A DNA stretch of 64,000 nt from Haladaptatus paucihalophilus DX253 (GCF_000376445.1 NZ_AQXI01000001.1:154961-218960); one strand, 5' to 3'; counted from the stretch's first letter, positions 26,322 to 35,465 are shown. Made by a program: numbers and translations. The notes: a model not told the origin generated them from the letters alone.

Positions 26322-27604
26322 TTCGAATCGAGGACGTCTCGATAACGCTCGGCGAAAACGAGGTCCTCGACGGCGTGTCGGCGTCCATCGACGAAGGGCG
26401 TTTCGTCGGCCTCGTCGGGCCGAACGGGGCGGGCAAGACGACCCTCCTCCGCGCGACCAACGGCGTCCTTTCGCCCGATTCGGGCCGCGTGGTCGTGGAC
26501 GACGACGCTATCGCGGACCTCTCCTCGAAGGCCGCCAGCCGTCGCGTGGCGACCGTACCACAGGACACCTCTCTCTCGTTCGATTTCGACGTGCGCAACG
26601 TGGTGGCGATGGGTCGGAACCCGTACCGGACCCGGTTCGGGAGCGAAATAGGCGCGAAACCCGCGGGGAGCGACGGATTCGGCGGGGAAAGGGGGACCGA
26701 TGTGGTGGAACGCGCGATGGACCGAACCGAGGTGTCGGCGTTCGCCGACCGCTCCATCACCGAGGTCAGCGGCGGCGAGCGCCAGCGCGTGTTACTGGCG
26801 CGGGCGCTCGCACAGGACACCCCCGTCCTCCTGTTGGACGAACCGACCGCCAGCCTCGACATCAATCACCAAGTCCGCACGTTCGAACTCGTCCGCGAAC
26901 TCGTCGCCGACGGGAAGACCGTCGTCGCCGCGATTCACGACTTGAACCTCGCCGCCCACTACTGCGACGAACTCCTGCTCCTCGCGGACGGGTCCGTGCT
27001 CGCCGACGGAACCCCCACCGAGGTACTCGCCGAGGAGACCCTCCGCGAGGCGTTCGACACTCGCGCGGTGGTCTCCAGACACCCCGTGACCGGTTCGACC
27101 TACGTGACCGCGCTCCCCGAGCGAACCGCCGGAACCGACGGCAATGGCGACCGCGAGGACGATGGGAGCGGTCGGGTGCACGTCATCGGCGGCGGCGGAA
27201 CCGTCTCACGACTCCTCTACTTGCTCTCGGCGGCGGGCCACGAGGTGTCCGTCGGCGTGTTGAACGAGGGCGACTCGGACCTCGAAACCGCCCGCCACCT
27301 CGGACTGGAGACGGTCGCCGAAGAGCCCTTCGCGCCCATCGGCCCCGAGGCGCGAACCGCCGTCGAGCGGCGCATCCGCGAGGCCGACGTGACCGTCCTC
27401 GCCGACGTCGAAATTGGGACGGGCAACGTGGCGAACCTGGACGCCGCCGCCGAGGCGGAATCGGTCGTCGTCGTGGAGGAACGACCCTTCGAGGACAGGA
27501 ACTACGCCGGAAGCGAGGCGGCGGTTCGGTACCGGTCGCTCCGCGAGCGCGGAACGGTGGTGTCCCCGGACGACCTCCTCTCGGCGGTCGCCGACGCGGT
27601 GTGA
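26318..27604 (+). CDS. btuD: Vitamin B12 ABC transporter ATPase with C-terminal extension
   Basis: 428 aa from the GTG at 26318, overlapping btuC. Walker [12 protein letters not shown], signature [16 protein letters not shown], Walker [14 protein letters not shown] and switch His in [13 protein letters not shown] give a standard ATPase to about residue 260. The remaining about 165 residues form an unusual appended domain: [39 protein letters not shown], and [18 protein letters not shown], resembling a Rossmann-like fold with a GGGG loop. This extension is not needed for transport in bacterial BtuD; its role here is unknown. Confidence 0.88.
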   Translation: MIRIEDVSITLGENEVLDGVSASIDEGRFVGLVGPNGAGKTTLLRATNGVLSPDSGRVVVDDDAIADLSSKAASRRVATVPQDTSLSFDFDVRNVVAMGRNPYRTRFGSEIGAKPAGSDGFGGERGTDVVERAMDRTEVSAFADRSITEVSGGERQRVLLARALAQDTPVLLLDEPTASLDINHQVRTFELVRELVADGKTVVAAIHDLNLAAHYCDELLLLADGSVLADGTPTEVLAEETLREAFDTRAVVSRHPVTGSTYVTALPERTAGTDGNGDREDDGSGRVHVIGGGGTVSRLLYLLSAAGHEVSVGVLNEGDSDLETARHLGLETVAEEPFAPIGPEARTAVERRIREADVTVLADVEIGTGNVANLDAAAEAESVVVVEERPFEDRNYAGSEAAVRYRSLRERGTVVSPDDLLSAVADAV

Positions 27605-27677
27605 CCGCCGTCGGAATCTCGGTTTTGTGTCACACTCTCCGTCGCCGTTTGTCCGCGTACAAGGGACGCTTACGCCG

Positions 27678-27986
27678 TCACGACCGGTTCGCGTAGCGCC
27701 GTTGTGCCAGTTCGAACAGCATCAGCGCGGCGAAGGCGCTCGCGGCGAGCATGACGATGGCCGCGATGCCGACCGGCACGGACGGCGCGATGACGGCCGC
27801 GGTTCCCAGCAGGGCACCCGAAACGAGCGCGGTGAGAAACCGCTTGATGCCGGTGAACGAGGCGAACTTCTGTGCGACCGTCGGGTCGAGCCCCACGATT
27901 CGGGACCAGACGACGTAGAGCGAGACGACGACGAGAAACGACAGCGCGGCGACACCCAACAACAGAAAGAATGCGTCAAGTTCCAC
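27678..27986 (-). CDS. Small membrane protein, function unknown
   Basis: 102 aa starting MELDAFFLLLGVAALSFLVV. Three hydrophobic helices (about residues 5-27, 48-70 and 72-95) with a charged linker containing GLDPTVAQKFASFTGIKRFLTA. The gene is convergent with btuD and its promoter side faces the structured segment at 28.1 kb. No recognised family. Confidence 0.68.
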   Translation of the reverse strand: MELDAFFLLLGVAALSFLVVVSLYVVWSRIVGLDPTVAQKFASFTGIKRFLTALVSGALLGTAAVIAPSVPVGIAAIVMLAASAFAALMLFELAQRRYANRS

Positions 27987-28349
27987 GTGGGTTCGACTCT
28001 GTTGCTACTCAGGGTGGGGCACGCGGACATAAGTCTACCGAATGATAGTATCGAAAGCAAGGGAGATAGCGCAGTGTGGGGTCTACGGTATCTCGGGATG
28101 AGAACTTACGTGAGAGGATTGGTGACACTTTGGGAGGAAGCCAACCTCCCGCCAGAGCCTCCGGCACCGCCGAGATACGCGTGCTCACACTGACTGACGC
28201 GCCCGAGTCAGGAAGGGGCGCATCCGTTTCTATGACTTCCGCCACCTTTGTTATACGCCCGCTAAACCACCGAAAAACCGACCTTATCCACACCGGAACC
28301 CAACACGTCGGGGAGTCGTTTTTATCAGTTTCGCGCCCCCATATCCGGT
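27987..28349. other. Gene-free interval before crtD
   Basis: I see no convincing coding frame in these 363 bases. The right end carries a GTTTTTATC box at about 28317-28325, roughly 25-30 nt before the crtD ATG, a probable promoter for a leaderless carotenoid transcript. The middle contains the three-hairpin segment described separately. The left end is the promoter side of the small membrane protein gene at 27678-27986. Confidence 0.5.
28132..28221 (+). ncRNA. Candidate structured RNA with three consecutive hairpins
   Basis: Three stems lie within 90 bases: GGGAGG/CCTCCC (28132-28137 with 28145-28150), CT-CGGC/GCCGAG with one bulged C (28159-28165 with 28169-28174), and GCGCCC/GGGCGC (28199-28204 with 28216-28221). 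The last contains CCCGAGTCAGGA, which resembles part of the B12-box of cobalamin riboswitches, but the CAGG/CCTG pairing and the other conserved core segments are not present in normal form. It lies between the btu locus and crtD. Function and strand are inferred. Confidence 0.35.
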
Positions 28350-29879
28350 ATGAATCTCGCGGACAGCACCGTCGTCGTCGTGGGGAGCGGCTTCGGCGGG
28401 CTTTCGACTGCGTGCTATCTCGCCGACGCGGGCGCGGACGTGACGGTTCTCGAAAAGAACGAACAGCTCGGCGGCCGCGCGAGCAGACTGGAGGAAGACG
28501 GCTTCCGGTTCGACATGGGTCCGTCGTGGTACCTCATGCCCGACGTGTTCGAACGCTTTTTCGGTCACTTCGACCGCACGCCGAGCGACTACTACCGACT
28601 GGAGCGACTCGACCCGCACTACCGTATCTTCTTCAAGGACGGCGACGGGCGGGGGAGCGAAAACGGAGATGGGAGCGAGAACGGAACCGAAGGGGTCGAT
28701 TTCGTCGATATCCTCCCGGAGTTGGAGAAGAACAAGGAGCTGTTCGAGTCGTTCGAACCGGGCGCTGGCGAGGCGCTCCAGCGCTATCTCGACCAATCCG
28801 AACGGAACTACGGCGTCGGAATGGAGCACTTCGTCTACACCGACCGCTCCCGGTTCCGGGATTACGTCTCGATGGACGTTGCGCGGAACGCCCGCGGGCT
28901 GAACCTCCTCGGGTCGATGCAGGACCACGTGGAGCAGTACTTCGACGACCCGCGACTCCAGCAGATAATGCAGTACACGCTGGTCTTCCTCGGCGGGTCG
29001 CCGAAGAACACGCCCGCCATCTACAACCTGATGAGCCACGTCGATTTCAACCTCGGCGTCTACTACCCGGAAAACGGTCTCGGCGGCGTCGTGGACGGTA
29101 TCGTCGAACTCGCCGAGGAACTGGGCGTCGAGTTCCGAACCGACTACGAAGTGACGGACATCACGGGTCACGAGGGCGATTTCTTCGTCCACAGCGCCGA
29201 CGAGAGAATCGCGGCTGACCTCGTGGTGAGCGACGCGGACTACCCCCACACGGAACAGGAACTCCTCCCACCGGAGTCCCGCCAGTACGACGCCGACTAC
29301 TGGGAGTCGCGGACCTACGCGCCGTCGGCGTTCCTCCTGTACCTCGGCGTCGAGGGCGACGTGGAACCGCTCGCCCACCACACGCTCGTCCTGCCCGAGG
29401 ACTGGAACGAGCACTTCGACCGGATATTCGATACCCCGTCGTGGCCCGACGACCCGGCCTACTACCTCTGCGTTCCGAGCGAGACCGACGATTCGGTCGC
29501 GCCCGAGGGACACAGCAACCTGTTCGCGCTCGTCCCCATCGCGCCCGGACTGCCCGACGGCCCGGCGATACGCGAGAACTTCCGCGAGAAGCTGTTGGAC
29601 GACATCGAGGCGAACACGGGCGTCTCGCTCCGCGACCGCATCGTCTTCGAGGAGTCCTTCTCCGTCTCGGAGTTCGCCGACCGCTACAACAGCACGAAGG
29701 GAACCGCGCTCGGCCTCGCCCACACGCTCCTGCAGACCGGACCGATGCGCCCCGGCCACCGGTCGCCGACGGTCGATGGCCTGTATTTCACCGGGTCGTA
29801 CACAACGCCCGGCATCGGCGTCCCGATGTGCCTCATCAGCGGCCAACACACCGCGGACGCCATGGTCGAGGACCACTAA
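28350..29879 (+). CDS. crtD: Carotenoid 3,4-desaturase / phytoene desaturase family (bacterioruberin pathway)
   Basis: The 509-aa protein has the FAD-binding motif VVVVGSGFGGLSTACYLADA with VTVLEKNEQLGGRAS, an FRFDMGPSWYLMPDVF region and the C-terminal GLYFTGSYTTPGIGVPMCL typical of CrtI-type desaturases. The order crtD-lyeJ-cruF matches the haloarchaeal bacterioruberin cluster, where the desaturase makes the 3,4-desaturations during conversion of lycopene; CrtI itself is a related enzyme and cannot be excluded by sequence alone. The gap to lyeJ is 19 nt. Confidence 0.87.
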   Translation: MNLADSTVVVVGSGFGGLSTACYLADAGADVTVLEKNEQLGGRASRLEEDGFRFDMGPSWYLMPDVFERFFGHFDRTPSDYYRLERLDPHYRIFFKDGDGRGSENGDGSENGTEGVDFVDILPELEKNKELFESFEPGAGEALQRYLDQSERNYGVGMEHFVYTDRSRFRDYVSMDVARNARGLNLLGSMQDHVEQYFDDPRLQQIMQYTLVFLGGSPKNTPAIYNLMSHVDFNLGVYYPENGLGGVVDGIVELAEELGVEFRTDYEVTDITGHEGDFFVHSADERIAADLVVSDADYPHTEQELLPPESRQYDADYWESRTYAPSAFLLYLGVEGDVEPLAHHTLVLPEDWNEHFDRIFDTPSWPDDPAYYLCVPSETDDSVAPEGHSNLFALVPIAPGLPDGPAIRENFREKLLDDIEANTGVSLRDRIVFEESFSVSEFADRYNSTKGTALGLAHTLLQTGPMRPGHRSPTVDGLYFTGSYTTPGIGVPMCLISGQHTADAMVEDH

Positions 29880-29898
29880 CGTCGAGTACCGACACACG

Positions 29899-30726
29899 AT
29901 GATCCGTTCCTTCCTCACGCTGTCGCGGCCGCGATTCTGGCTCTATCTCGCCGGGCCGGTACTGGTGGGTTTGGCTTACGGCGCATCGACCGTCGGCGAC
30001 CTCCTCTCCCCCGTCTCGGTCGCCCTGTTCGTCTACTTCCTGTTCCCGGCCAACGTCTTCCTCTACGGCATCAACGACGTGTTCGACGCCGACGTGGACG
30101 AGGAGAATCCGAAGAAAGAGGGGCGAGAGTCGCGGTATCGAGGGGACCGAGCGGTTCCCGTCGCAGTCGCGGTCTGTGCCGCGCTCGGCGTCGGGTTCCT
30201 GTTCGTCACGCCGTCCGCGGCGTGGCCGTGGCTCGTCGGCTTCCTCCTCCTCGGCGCGGAGTACTCCGCACCGCCGCTCCGGTTCAAGACGACGCCGTTC
30301 ATCGACTCGCTCTCGAACGGGCTGTACGTCCTCCCGGGCGCGGCGGCCTACGCGGCGCTCGCCGGGAGTCAGCCCCCACTCCTCGCCGTGGTCGGCGGGT
30401 GGCTCTGGGCGATGGGAATGCACACGTTCTCCGCGATACCCGAAATCGAACCCGACCGTCGCGCCGGGATTCGGACGACGGCGACGGCGCTCGGGGAGTC
30501 CCGAACCCTCGCCTACTGTGCCGTCTGCTGGCTCCTCGCGGCGGGGCTGTTCGCGCTCCTCGACGTCCGCGCGGGACTGCTCCTGCTGGCGTACCCCCTG
30601 CTCGTCGTCGCGTGGGTCACCCGCGACGTGGACATCGCACGCGCCTACTGGTGGTATCCGGCCATCAACACCGCCGTCGGGGCCGTGTTGACCGTGGGCG
30701 GCCTGTGGGGTGTCGTCCGTGGATAG
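29899..30726 (+). CDS. lyeJ: Lycopene elongase (UbiA-type prenyltransferase)
   Basis: 275 aa from ATG 29899 (MIRSFLTLSRPRFWLYL). Seven or more membrane helices and the two Asp-rich motifs of UbiA prenyltransferases: NDVFDADVDEENPKK and PEIEPDRRAGIRTTATALG. In haloarchaea this enzyme adds C5 units to lycopene on the way to bacterioruberin. It overlaps cruF by 17 nt and follows crtD closely, so one operon is likely. Confidence 0.9.
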   Translation: MIRSFLTLSRPRFWLYLAGPVLVGLAYGASTVGDLLSPVSVALFVYFLFPANVFLYGINDVFDADVDEENPKKEGRESRYRGDRAVPVAVAVCAALGVGFLFVTPSAAWPWLVGFLLLGAEYSAPPLRFKTTPFIDSLSNGLYVLPGAAAYAALAGSQPPLLAVVGGWLWAMGMHTFSAIPEIEPDRRAGIRTTATALGESRTLAYCAVCWLLAAGLFALLDVRAGLLLLAYPLLVVAWVTRDVDIARAYWWYPAINTAVGAVLTVGGLWGVVRG

Positions 30727-31552
30727 ACGCGCCGCGGAGGCGCGGCTTTCCGCGCTCGTCCGCGAGAACCGGTTCACCATCGCGGTCGTCTTTCCGCTCA
30801 TCGGTGCCGCGCTGTTCGTGGTGGGGTACGAGGCGTGGCTCCCGGCGTGGCTCGCGCGGAACCCCTTCCTCATCATCTTCGGGACGCTCGTCATGCGCTC
30901 GCCGCTCGTGGCCGGGTTGACGCCGCTCGTGGACCGACGGGCGGGTATCGCGCTCCTCCTGTTGACGGCCTACACGTACGCCATCGAGTTCCTCGGCGTG
31001 ACGACAGGGTTCCCGTACGGGAAGTTCCACTACGTCCTCGAACTCGGCCCGATGCTGTTCGGGACGGTTCCGGCGGGGCTTCCGGTGTTTTTCTTCCCGC
31101 TCGTGCTGAACAGCTACCTGCTCTGTCTCCTGTTGCTCGGCCCGCGGGCGGACTCCCGCCTCGCCCGCTTTGCGGCCTCGCTCGCCGTCGTCGTCGTCAT
31201 CGACCTCGTGTTGGACCCGGCGGCCGTCGCGCTCCGGTTCTGGGCGTACGCCGACGGCGGCGCGTACTACGGCGTCCCGCTCTCGAACTACCTCGGCTGG
31301 GTCGTCAGCGGCGCTGTCGCCGTCGGACTCGTCGAACTCGGATTCGATTGGCGGGCGCTCCGCGACAGACTCGACTCCTGTGAGTTCATGCTGGACGACA
31401 TGGTGAGCTTCGTCATCCTCTGGGGTGCGATGAACCTCTACTTCGAACACTGGATTCCGGTCGTCGTGGCCGCCCTCCTGTTCGTCGGCCTCAGAAAGAT
31501 AGACCGCTTCGACTTCGCCGTCTTTCGACCGGCGACTGGACTCTCCCGCTGA
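30710..31552 (+). CDS. cruF: Bisanhydrobacterioruberin hydratase (CruF-type membrane protein)
   Basis: 280 aa starting at GTG 30710 (MSSVDRRAAEARLSAL), inside the 3' end of lyeJ. About seven membrane helices with typical CruF segments: YAIEFLGVTTGFPYGKFHY, GLPVFFFPLVLNSYLL and VLDPAAVALRFWAY with GAYYGVPLSNYLGW. Family members hydrate the terminal double bonds in the last step of bacterioruberin synthesis. The last gene of the crtD-lyeJ-cruF operon. Confidence 0.88.
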   Translation: MSSVDRRAAEARLSALVRENRFTIAVVFPLIGAALFVVGYEAWLPAWLARNPFLIIFGTLVMRSPLVAGLTPLVDRRAGIALLLLTAYTYAIEFLGVTTGFPYGKFHYVLELGPMLFGTVPAGLPVFFFPLVLNSYLLCLLLLGPRADSRLARFAASLAVVVVIDLVLDPAAVALRFWAYADGGAYYGVPLSNYLGWVVSGAVAVGLVELGFDWRALRDRLDSCEFMLDDMVSFVILWGAMNLYFEHWIPVVVAALLFVGLRKIDRFDFAVFRPATGLSR

Positions 31553-31568
31553 CCGGACGGTCGGGTTC

Positions 31569-31883
31569 TCAGACGCGACGACGCACGAGCAGGCCGATGG
31601 CGATACCGAGACCGAGGGCCGCGAGCGTTCGCCGCGACTCCGAAAACCGCACGAATCGCGTCCCTTCGGGCGACACTTCGAGCGCGCCGATTGGGGCCGC
31701 CCCCGCACCGCCGCCCATTCGACTGCCGTCCGAACCGCCGACGCCGCCGAACCCGTAGCTCACCTTCGCTATCGGGATGATTGTTCGGTTGCCGACCTGT
31801 ATCGGCGTTCCGTACACCGTTTCGGCACCCACGTTTCGACGGAATTGCTGCAGGAGGGCTTCGAGTCGCTCGAATACGTCCAT
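31569..31883 (-). CDS. GerW/YtfJ-like protein
   Basis: 104 aa from ATG 31883 (MDVFERLEALLQQFRRN). It has the YtfJ/GerW pattern: VYGTPIQVGNRTIIPIAKVSYGFG, a Gly-rich central loop GGVGGSDGSRMGGGAGAAP, and a C-terminal part that ends in a hydrophobic segment AALGLGIAIGLLVRRRV. Bacterial members are sporulation proteins; the archaeal role is unknown. It is convergent with cruF by 16 nt. Confidence 0.82.
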   Translation of the reverse strand: MDVFERLEALLQQFRRNVGAETVYGTPIQVGNRTIIPIAKVSYGFGGVGGSDGSRMGGGAGAAPIGALEVSPEGTRFVRFSESRRTLAALGLGIAIGLLVRRRV

Positions 31884-32129
31884 ACCCCTTCGAAAACGAA
31901 GCAGGAACAAATGATTTCGGGTGTTGACACGCGTCGAAGCGGGTACCGTCCGCTATTGGGACGTATATAGTACAACTAGTGACGTTTTTCTATCGCCCGT
32001 GCCAGCCACGAACTGTGGCGCACACGGCGTTGTCGTAACATATCGAACATCATCCACCACCAACCACTACCAGCCAGCACCTCGCGCCACACCATCTCCT
32101 TGCCACCGCACCGCTATCCGTCGGTTTTT

Positions 32130-32411
32130 CTACCCTTCTGTTCGGCCCTGTAACAAGAATCCGACGCCGAGCGACCAGCACCCGATTCCGACGCCCAGAA
32201 GTCCGAGCGAGAGCGGCGTCCACGAGTCTCGGTGTACCGCCTCGACCGGAGCGAGGTGAATCAGCACGTCTATCGCCGTCGTAATCGACGCCGCGTCGGC
32301 GAGAACGTCGGCGACGCCCACGATGACGAGCGGAAGCGAGAGGACGACCAACGCCGCTCCGAACGCGATGGCGCGTGTCCCGGCCCAGTGGACGGTTCTT
32401 CGGTCGAACAT
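32130..32411 (-). CDS. Small membrane protein, function unknown
   Basis: 93 aa starting MFDRRTVHWAGTRAIAFGAAL. Two or three hydrophobic segments (about residues 14-36 and 66-88). It follows the ArsR-like gene by 30 nt on the same strand and could be in its transcript. No family recognised. Confidence 0.62.
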   Translation of the reverse strand: MFDRRTVHWAGTRAIAFGAALVVLSLPLVIVGVADVLADAASITTAIDVLIHLAPVEAVHRDSWTPLSLGLLGVGIGCWSLGVGFLLQGRTEG

Positions 32412-32441
32412 CGGCCGTCCTCAGAGACGACCCCGAGAGGC

Positions 32442-33257
32442 TTAGCGTTGCCCGCTCCGTTTCTCCCGGCGATACCAGACGAAGAAAGCGAGCACGAGAA
32501 TCAGCGCGCCACCGGCGAAAAAGAGCGCTCCGGGTGGGATACCGGCACCCGACGCGCTCTCGGCGATGGTCCGCGTCGTGCTGGTCGTGCTCGCATGCAG
32601 CGCGGTCGTCGTCTTGTCCGCGACCGTCGTCGCGGCTTCCGCCGTCGTCCGGGCCGCCTCGTGGGTCGTTCCGCCGTCGGCGGGTGCGTGGGTCGTCGTC
32701 GCCGCGTTTCCGGCGCTGCCGCCCGCGTCGGCGCTTCGTGCCGTCGTCGTCGCTACCTTCTCGCCGCTGTCAGTGTTGCCGCTCGACCCCATCTGGAAGA
32801 TGGGTCCGATGATCGGTCTGTTCGTGGCGAGTCGCTGGACGACGAGGCTCGCCAGCCCGAGGATGCCGAGACCGCCGAACAGGTTCGAGAGGGCGGATTT
32901 CAGTCCGACGGTATCCGACTCGTTCCCGGCGAAGAGGACGAGCGGTTCCGCGGTCGGCGCGTACACCTTCATTTCGCGCCCCTTGCTGGAGTAGGCCGTG
33001 TCCGCGACCTCGACGAGGTTGCCGTCTTCCAACTTTCCGAGGTGGTACTGGACGTTCTGGAGCGACGTCTCGACGCGTTCCGCGATGGTTGCCGGGGTCG
33101 CCGGTTCCTCGTACAGAGCCGCGAGGATATCGCGTCCGGTCTGCGAGGAGAGGGCGGCGACCAACGCGTCCGCGTCCTCGCTGTCGACGCCGACGACTCG
33201 CGGGTCGCGGTCCTCGTCCGCGACGGAATCGACGGTGGAGGGCAGAAAGTCGACCAT
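32442..33257 (-). CDS. Membrane-anchored ArsR-type winged-helix regulator
   Basis: The 271-aa protein has an N-terminal winged helix (about residues 25-105): LVAALSSQTGRDILAALYEEPATPATIAERVETSLQNVQYHLGKLEDGNLVEV, then KVYAPTAEPLVLFAG. Next come a weak hydrophobic segment, a long Ala/Thr-rich linker (about 160-230) and a C-terminal transmembrane helix (GALFFAGGALILVLAFFVWY) followed by basic residues. DNA-binding domain plus membrane anchor suggests a sensor regulator. Divergent from another winged-helix gene, with 100 nt between starts; a GTTATAG box lies about 26 nt before its ATG. Confidence 0.82.
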   Translation of the reverse strand: MVDFLPSTVDSVADEDRDPRVVGVDSEDADALVAALSSQTGRDILAALYEEPATPATIAERVETSLQNVQYHLGKLEDGNLVEVADTAYSSKGREMKVYAPTAEPLVLFAGNESDTVGLKSALSNLFGGLGILGLASLVVQRLATNRPIIGPIFQMGSSGNTDSGEKVATTTARSADAGGSAGNAATTTHAPADGGTTHEAARTTAEAATTVADKTTTALHASTTSTTRTIAESASGAGIPPGALFFAGGALILVLAFFVWYRREKRSGQR

Positions 33258-33357
33258 ACCCTACCATTCCGAGCGGGGACTATAACTTTGCCCGACGCGG
33301 GCTTTCCCGGTATTTTATTACGTCCCGCTGGAAACGCATGCGTCGGTAGGCGAAGAC

Positions 33358-33699
33358 ATGGACGGCGACGAAACCTCGTTACGAGCACTGTTGCAGATTC
33401 TCACGGAACCGCGCAGACGGTACGCGCTGTACCACCTCCGGCGGCACGACGAGACCACGGTCACGCGTCTCGCGGACAACGTGGCGGGGTGGATGGACGC
33501 CGACCGGGACGAACCCCTCTCGGGGCAGGAACACGTCCACATCTACACCGAACTCCACCACACCGACATTCCGCGGCTCGTCGCCGCCGGTATCGTTCAC
33601 CTCCCCGACGACGAAGAGCGAGTGGAAGTCGTCTCGTTCCCGGACGTTCTCTCCGACCTCCTCGACGTCACCCTCGAATTCGACGACGGCGGGATGTGA
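33358..33699 (+). CDS. DUF7344-like winged-helix protein
   Basis: 113 aa starting MDGDETSLRALLQILTEPRR. The pattern LLQILTEPRRRYALYHLRRHDETTVTRLADNVAG is the N-terminal half of a winged helix seen in many haloarchaeal DNA-binding-like proteins (DUF7344). LHHTDIPRLVAAGIVHLPDDEERVEVV would be the recognition helix and wing. It may regulate itself or the divergent membrane regulator. A TTTTATTA box lies about 40 nt upstream. Confidence 0.75.
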   Translation: MDGDETSLRALLQILTEPRRRYALYHLRRHDETTVTRLADNVAGWMDADRDEPLSGQEHVHIYTELHHTDIPRLVAAGIVHLPDDEERVEVVSFPDVLSDLLDVTLEFDDGGM

Positions 33700-33802
33700 C
33701 CGCCCCGGAGCTTAGACACACTCTAATCCGCTCGCGTGACCGTTTCCGGCGCTTCGTTCCGCAGACGGGAGATTGAAGGGCCGTTTTCGCCTTGAAACGA
33801 GT

Positions 33803-34582
33803 ATGAGAGCGTTCGCTCCGGGAAGCGTGACGGCGGTGTTCGCACCGGCCGAGTCGGGCGACGAGTCGAGAGGCGCGAGCATGGCTATCGAGGATGGGGT
33901 CGTCGCGTCGGTGCGGGCGGCGGACGAAACCCAGATACTGCTCGACGGCGAGGGGACCGACTTCGAACCCGTCTCCGGCGTGCTCGACGAGTTGGGATGC
34001 ACCGCCCGCGTGGAACTCGAACACGACATTCCCATCGGGTGCGGCTTCGGCGCGAGCGGCGCGGCCACGCTCGCAACCGCGCTCGCGGCGAACGCGGAGT
34101 TCGGACTCGGACGCTCGCGGGAGGACCTCGTACACGCCTCGCACGTCGCCGAGGTGAACGCCGGAACCGGATTGGGCGACGTGTTTATCCAGACGGCGGG
34201 CGGCGCGCTGATGAGCGACGGGTCGGGTCGCCGCCGCTGGGAACCGACCGACGCCATCGAGTACGTCTCGTTCGGCGGGATGGCGACCAGCGAGACGCTG
34301 GGTAACCCGGACCTGATGGCGCGAATCGGACGCGTCGGCGGGAAGACGCTCGATTCGCTGCCGCGCGAGCCGTCCTTGGAACGCCTCACGCGGGACGCGT
34401 GGTCGTTCGCACGGGAGATAGAACTCCCCACGGACACGGTTCGGGACACCGTGGCCGACGTGGAGACGGCGGGCGGCGCGGCGAGCATGGCGATGCTCGG
34501 CGAAACCGTCTTCGCGGTGGGCGTCGAGGACGTGCTCCCGAACCGGACGACCGTCTCGTTTTCCGGCGCACACTTGCTGTAG
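33803..34582 (+). CDS. Pantoate kinase (GHMP kinase family)
   Basis: 259 aa from ATG 33803 (MRAFAPGSVTAVFAP). The GHMP ATP loop is IPIGCGFGASGAATLATAL, and GGAASMAMLGETVFAVG is the third motif. The N-terminal FAPGSVTAVFAP is typical for the archaeal pantoate kinase group that phosphorylates pantoate in archaeal CoA biosynthesis. Assignment of the substrate rests on this family resemblance, not on context. A lone gene between the winged-helix gene and coxC. Confidence 0.86.
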   Translation: MRAFAPGSVTAVFAPAESGDESRGASMAIEDGVVASVRAADETQILLDGEGTDFEPVSGVLDELGCTARVELEHDIPIGCGFGASGAATLATALAANAEFGLGRSREDLVHASHVAEVNAGTGLGDVFIQTAGGALMSDGSGRRRWEPTDAIEYVSFGGMATSETLGNPDLMARIGRVGGKTLDSLPREPSLERLTRDAWSFAREIELPTDTVRDTVADVETAGGAASMAMLGETVFAVGVEDVLPNRTTVSFSGAHLL

Positions 34583-34628
34583 CGTCGCCGTCGAATTTTT
34601 GCCGTTCCGCGGTGTGTCTCTATCGGCT

Positions 34629-35459
34629 ATGGCCGACCCAGTGGCGACCGAGGCGTCCGCGGACGAACACGAATCGGCGCATCACCGAAGTCGATGGCCC
34701 ATCATCGCTGCGGGCGGTGCGGCGACCATGTACCTCGGACTCGGGTTGACGATACTGGGCAGCGTCTCCGACGTGTTCCCCGGAATCGTCGGGGTCGTTC
34801 TCGCACTCTTCGGCTTCGTCGTGCTCGTCGGCGGACTGGGCGGATGGCTCGACCAGGCCTACCTCCGCGACTACTGGCAACACGGGACGAGCACGGAGAA
34901 GAAGTACTCCTACGAGGCGACGATGGTGTCGTTCCTGCTGACCGACATCGCCACGTTCGGCGCGGTGTTCACCTACTACTTCTTCGTCCGCGTCGGCACG
35001 TGGCCGCCCGCGGAGCTGCCCGACGTGCTGACATCGCTCCTGCTCGTCAACACGACCGTCCTCGTGCTGAGCAGTTTCACCCTTCACTACTCGCACATCG
35101 CGCTCCGGAAGGGGAAGCAAAAGCGGTTTCTCGCGCTCCTCGGCGTCACCGTCGTCCTCGGGGTGGGGTTCGTCGCGGGGCAGGCGTACGAGTACTACGA
35201 CTTCATCGTCCGCGAGGGGTTCACCCTGACCTCGGGGCTGTTCGGGAGCGCTTTCTACGGACTGACCGGCTTGCACGGCCTGCACGTCACGCTCGGCGTA
35301 ATTTTGCTGTTCGTCGTCCTCGGTCGGGCGATTCGCGGCCAGTACGACTCCGAACGGGATACGTCGGTCAGCACGGTCTCGATGTACTGGCACTTCGTGG
35401 ACGCGGTGTGGATATTCCTCGTCGTCGTGCTGTACGTCGGGTCGAGCGTGACGGGGTGA
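34629..35459 (+). CDS. coxC: Cytochrome c oxidase subunit III
   Basis: 276 aa from ATG 34629. About seven membrane helices with typical COX3 features: WWLRDY-like ending DQAYLRDYWQHG, LTGLHGLHVTLG and MYWHFVDAVWIFLVVVLYVG. It is a terminal oxidase subunit in the membrane. It lies apart from coxA and coxB, on the forward strand, separated by a VOC protein gene and a small membrane protein gene. Confidence 0.92.
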   Translation: MADPVATEASADEHESAHHRSRWPIIAAGGAATMYLGLGLTILGSVSDVFPGIVGVVLALFGFVVLVGGLGGWLDQAYLRDYWQHGTSTEKKYSYEATMVSFLLTDIATFGAVFTYYFFVRVGTWPPAELPDVLTSLLLVNTTVLVLSSFTLHYSHIALRKGKQKRFLALLGVTVVLGVGFVAGQAYEYYDFIVREGFTLTSGLFGSAFYGLTGLHGLHVTLGVILLFVVLGRAIRGQYDSERDTSVSTVSMYWHFVDAVWIFLVVVLYVGSSVTG

Positions 35460-35465
35460 GAGCCG

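Noticed and set aside
28132..28221. Confident cobalamin riboswitch call
   Set aside because: Only one short block resembles the B12 box; other conserved core segments and the CAGG/CCTG pairing are missing, so it is kept only as a candidate structured RNA.
28284..29918. A 544-codon reverse-strand frame opposite crtD
   Set aside because: crtD on the forward strand has unmistakable desaturase motifs; the antisense frame is Val/Arg/Glu-rich shadow.
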